Part shown: positions 63,175 through 64,000 of the stretch, piece after piece
Position numbering within the stretch: the stretch's first letter is position 1
How the letters are laid out: every line of letters begins with the position of its first letter
Origin: Tepidibacillus fermentans
GTDB taxonomy: Bacteria; Bacillota; Bacilli; Tepidibacillales; Tepidibacillaceae
Length of the DNA: 64,000 nucleotides
Reading direction: 5' to 3'
Assembly: GCF_004342885.1 (NCBI RefSeq)
Contig: NZ_SMAB01000002.1
Coordinates: 1-64,000 of the forward strand
Translations under genes and position numbers: made by a program
Notes under the pieces: generated by a model
Seen by the model: the letters and a program-made list of their open reading frames with translations, nothing else
Database searches by the model: none
Told to the model about the DNA's origin: nothing

Positions 63175-63726
63175 ATGAAACTATTCGATCGATTGATTTT
63201 ATTCTTGTCAAATTTATCTTTATTTTTTATTACATTGTTTATCATTGTATTTGGAATCGGTTTATTTGATCCGCTACTATTTAATCAATTGATTACTCGG
63301 TTTTTTGTTGATTCAGATGTAAAGACAACTGTACTTGTGATTAGTGTTCTTTTGTTTTTAATAAGCTTATATTTAATGGCAAAAAGCCTTCAAAGAAAAG
63401 AAGTTTCGCCGATCAGTAAACATTCAGAAATTGGGGATATTAAGATTTCAATGGAAACGTTAGAAAACCTAGTTATCAAAATCACTTCCCGAATAAAAGG
63501 TGTTCGAGAGTTAAAAGCAAAAGTAAAACCAGACGATAACGGATCAATGACCGTTTTAGTTAAGATTGTTTTTGATGGCGAAACGCCTATTCCTCAAATT
63601 ACAAAAGAGATTCAAGATTTAGTAAAAGAAAGATTAGAACAGATCACTGGCATTACCGTTGGTCAAGTTCATGTTATGGTTTCAAATGTGAGTCAGTCTA
63701 CGAATAAGAAAGTTCTCATGGAATAG
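63175..63726 (+). CDS. amaP: AmaP-like membrane anchor of Asp23
   Basis: A 183-residue protein with two N-terminal helices (~7-32, ~50-72) in a hairpin and a soluble Asp23-like C-terminal domain (~95-180, TLENLVIKITSRIKGV). In Staphylococcus such a protein anchors Asp23. ATG 63175 follows aggagggaatgtat. Confidence 0.85.
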   Translation: MKLFDRLILFLSNLSLFFITLFIIVFGIGLFDPLLFNQLITRFFVDSDVKTTVLVISVLLFLISLYLMAKSLQRKEVSPISKHSEIGDIKISMETLENLVIKITSRIKGVRELKAKVKPDDNGSMTVLVKIVFDGETPIPQITKEIQDLVKERLEQITGITVGQVHVMVSNVSQSTNKKVLME

Positions 63727-63736
63727 GAGAATGTTT

Positions 63737-63952
63737 ATGTTTTTGAAAATATGGGAAGAACATCCTGGTAAAATTTTAGGGTTATTGATTGGTTTAATCG
63801 TTGGTTTTATCTATTTATTTGTAGGTTTTTGGAAGACCCTCATTTTTGTTGCATTTGTGATCGCTGGATTTTATATTGGACATAAAGTGGATAGCAAGGA
63901 AGATCTTCATGACGTCTTAACAGAAATTTTACCAGAAAAGTTTTTTAAATAA
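63737..63952 (+). CDS. DUF2273 small membrane protein
   Basis: A 71-residue protein with one or two helices (~12-28, ~30-48) and a charged tail (HKVDSKEDLHDVLTEILPEKFFK). The DUF2273 family (glycine-rich GKILGLLIGLIVG motif) accompanies amaP and asp23. ATG 63737 after aggagaatg. Confidence 0.85.
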   Translation: MFLKIWEEHPGKILGLLIGLIVGFIYLFVGFWKTLIFVAFVIAGFYIGHKVDSKEDLHDVLTEILPEKFFK

Positions 63953-63976
63953 CCACCCTCGTATGGTGGTTTTTCA
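63952..63976 (+). terminator. Terminator of the asp23-amaP unit
   Basis: accacc and ggtggt pair across a 7-base loop and are followed by ttttc. Confidence 0.75.
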
Positions 63977-64000
63977 TTTACGGTATGATAAGATAAAAGA

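Noticed and set aside
1-64000. CRISPR arrays, rRNA genes or prophage modules
   Set aside because: No regularly spaced repeats, rRNA signature stretches or phage structural genes were seen anywhere.

Overview
The window is an AT-rich Bacillales (Firmicutes) chromosome segment. The evidence is gene content and order: a comGA-GG/aroK block, yqhH-yqhG next to a glycine-riboswitch gcvT-gcvH-gcvPA-gcvPB operon, the order mntR-yqhO-yqhP-yqhQ-yqhR-aroQ-papQ-efp-yqhV-spoIIIAA..AH-accB-accC known from Bacillus subtilis, and strong GGAGG ribosome binding sites. Selenocysteine machinery (selA, and a selD that is itself a UGA-containing selenoprotein) and a B12-dependent ribonucleotide reductase suggest an anaerobic or facultative thermophile-type bacillus, for example near Tepidibacillus/Vulcanibacillus. 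The genus is inference.

Layout. 1-15.1 kb is an accessory zone wedged between selA (minus, 837-2240) and selD (minus, 13964-15043). It holds insertion-sequence debris, a decayed subtilisin gene reduced to its I9 propeptide, and a compact peptide-modification locus. That locus contains an 18-codon gene (9713-9769, minus), a long hairpin, a 792-residue protein joining an E1/ThiF/MccB-like adenylation domain to an M3-type HExxH peptidase, and an MFS exporter. A divergent RRNPP-type (HTH+TPR) regulator with its own secreted 38-residue signal-peptide precursor lies beside it. The locus is bracketed by two apparently identical 517-bp direct copies of an ISLre2-family 3' end. 15.2-30.2 kb: thiI, ykoP/ykoN/ykoQ-like genes, a CPA2 antiporter, the competence pseudopilus operon, aroK, yqzE, ykuS, yqhG/yqhH. 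30.4-41 kb: the glycine cleavage operon, D-amino acid transaminase, NrdR-box-controlled nrdJ, decayed pirin and SDR genes, pepT. 41-44.4 kb: a decaying inorganic-carbon module (DUF2294, SbtA-type bicarbonate permease, broken carbonic-anhydrase-like gene). 44.4-64 kb: niaR, hsp20, ccdA, mntR to yqhR, aroQ, papQ, efp, comB, yqhV, the full eight-gene spoIIIA operon, accB-accC, and asp23-amaP-DUF2273.

The most interesting candidate system is the 5.9-11.3 kb locus. Its order (tiny peptide gene, hairpin, adenylating enzyme, MFS exporter) resembles microcin C (mccA-hairpin-mccB-mccC). The peptide ends in Cys rather than Asn, the adenylating enzyme is fused to a peptidase, and a peptide quorum-sensing pair sits divergently beside it. 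Product and activity are unknown. A dispersed repeat with a compensating stem change (44.25 and 48.5 kb), a 24-bp hairpin before the DUF2294 gene, and the UGA/SECIS of selD are further points of note.
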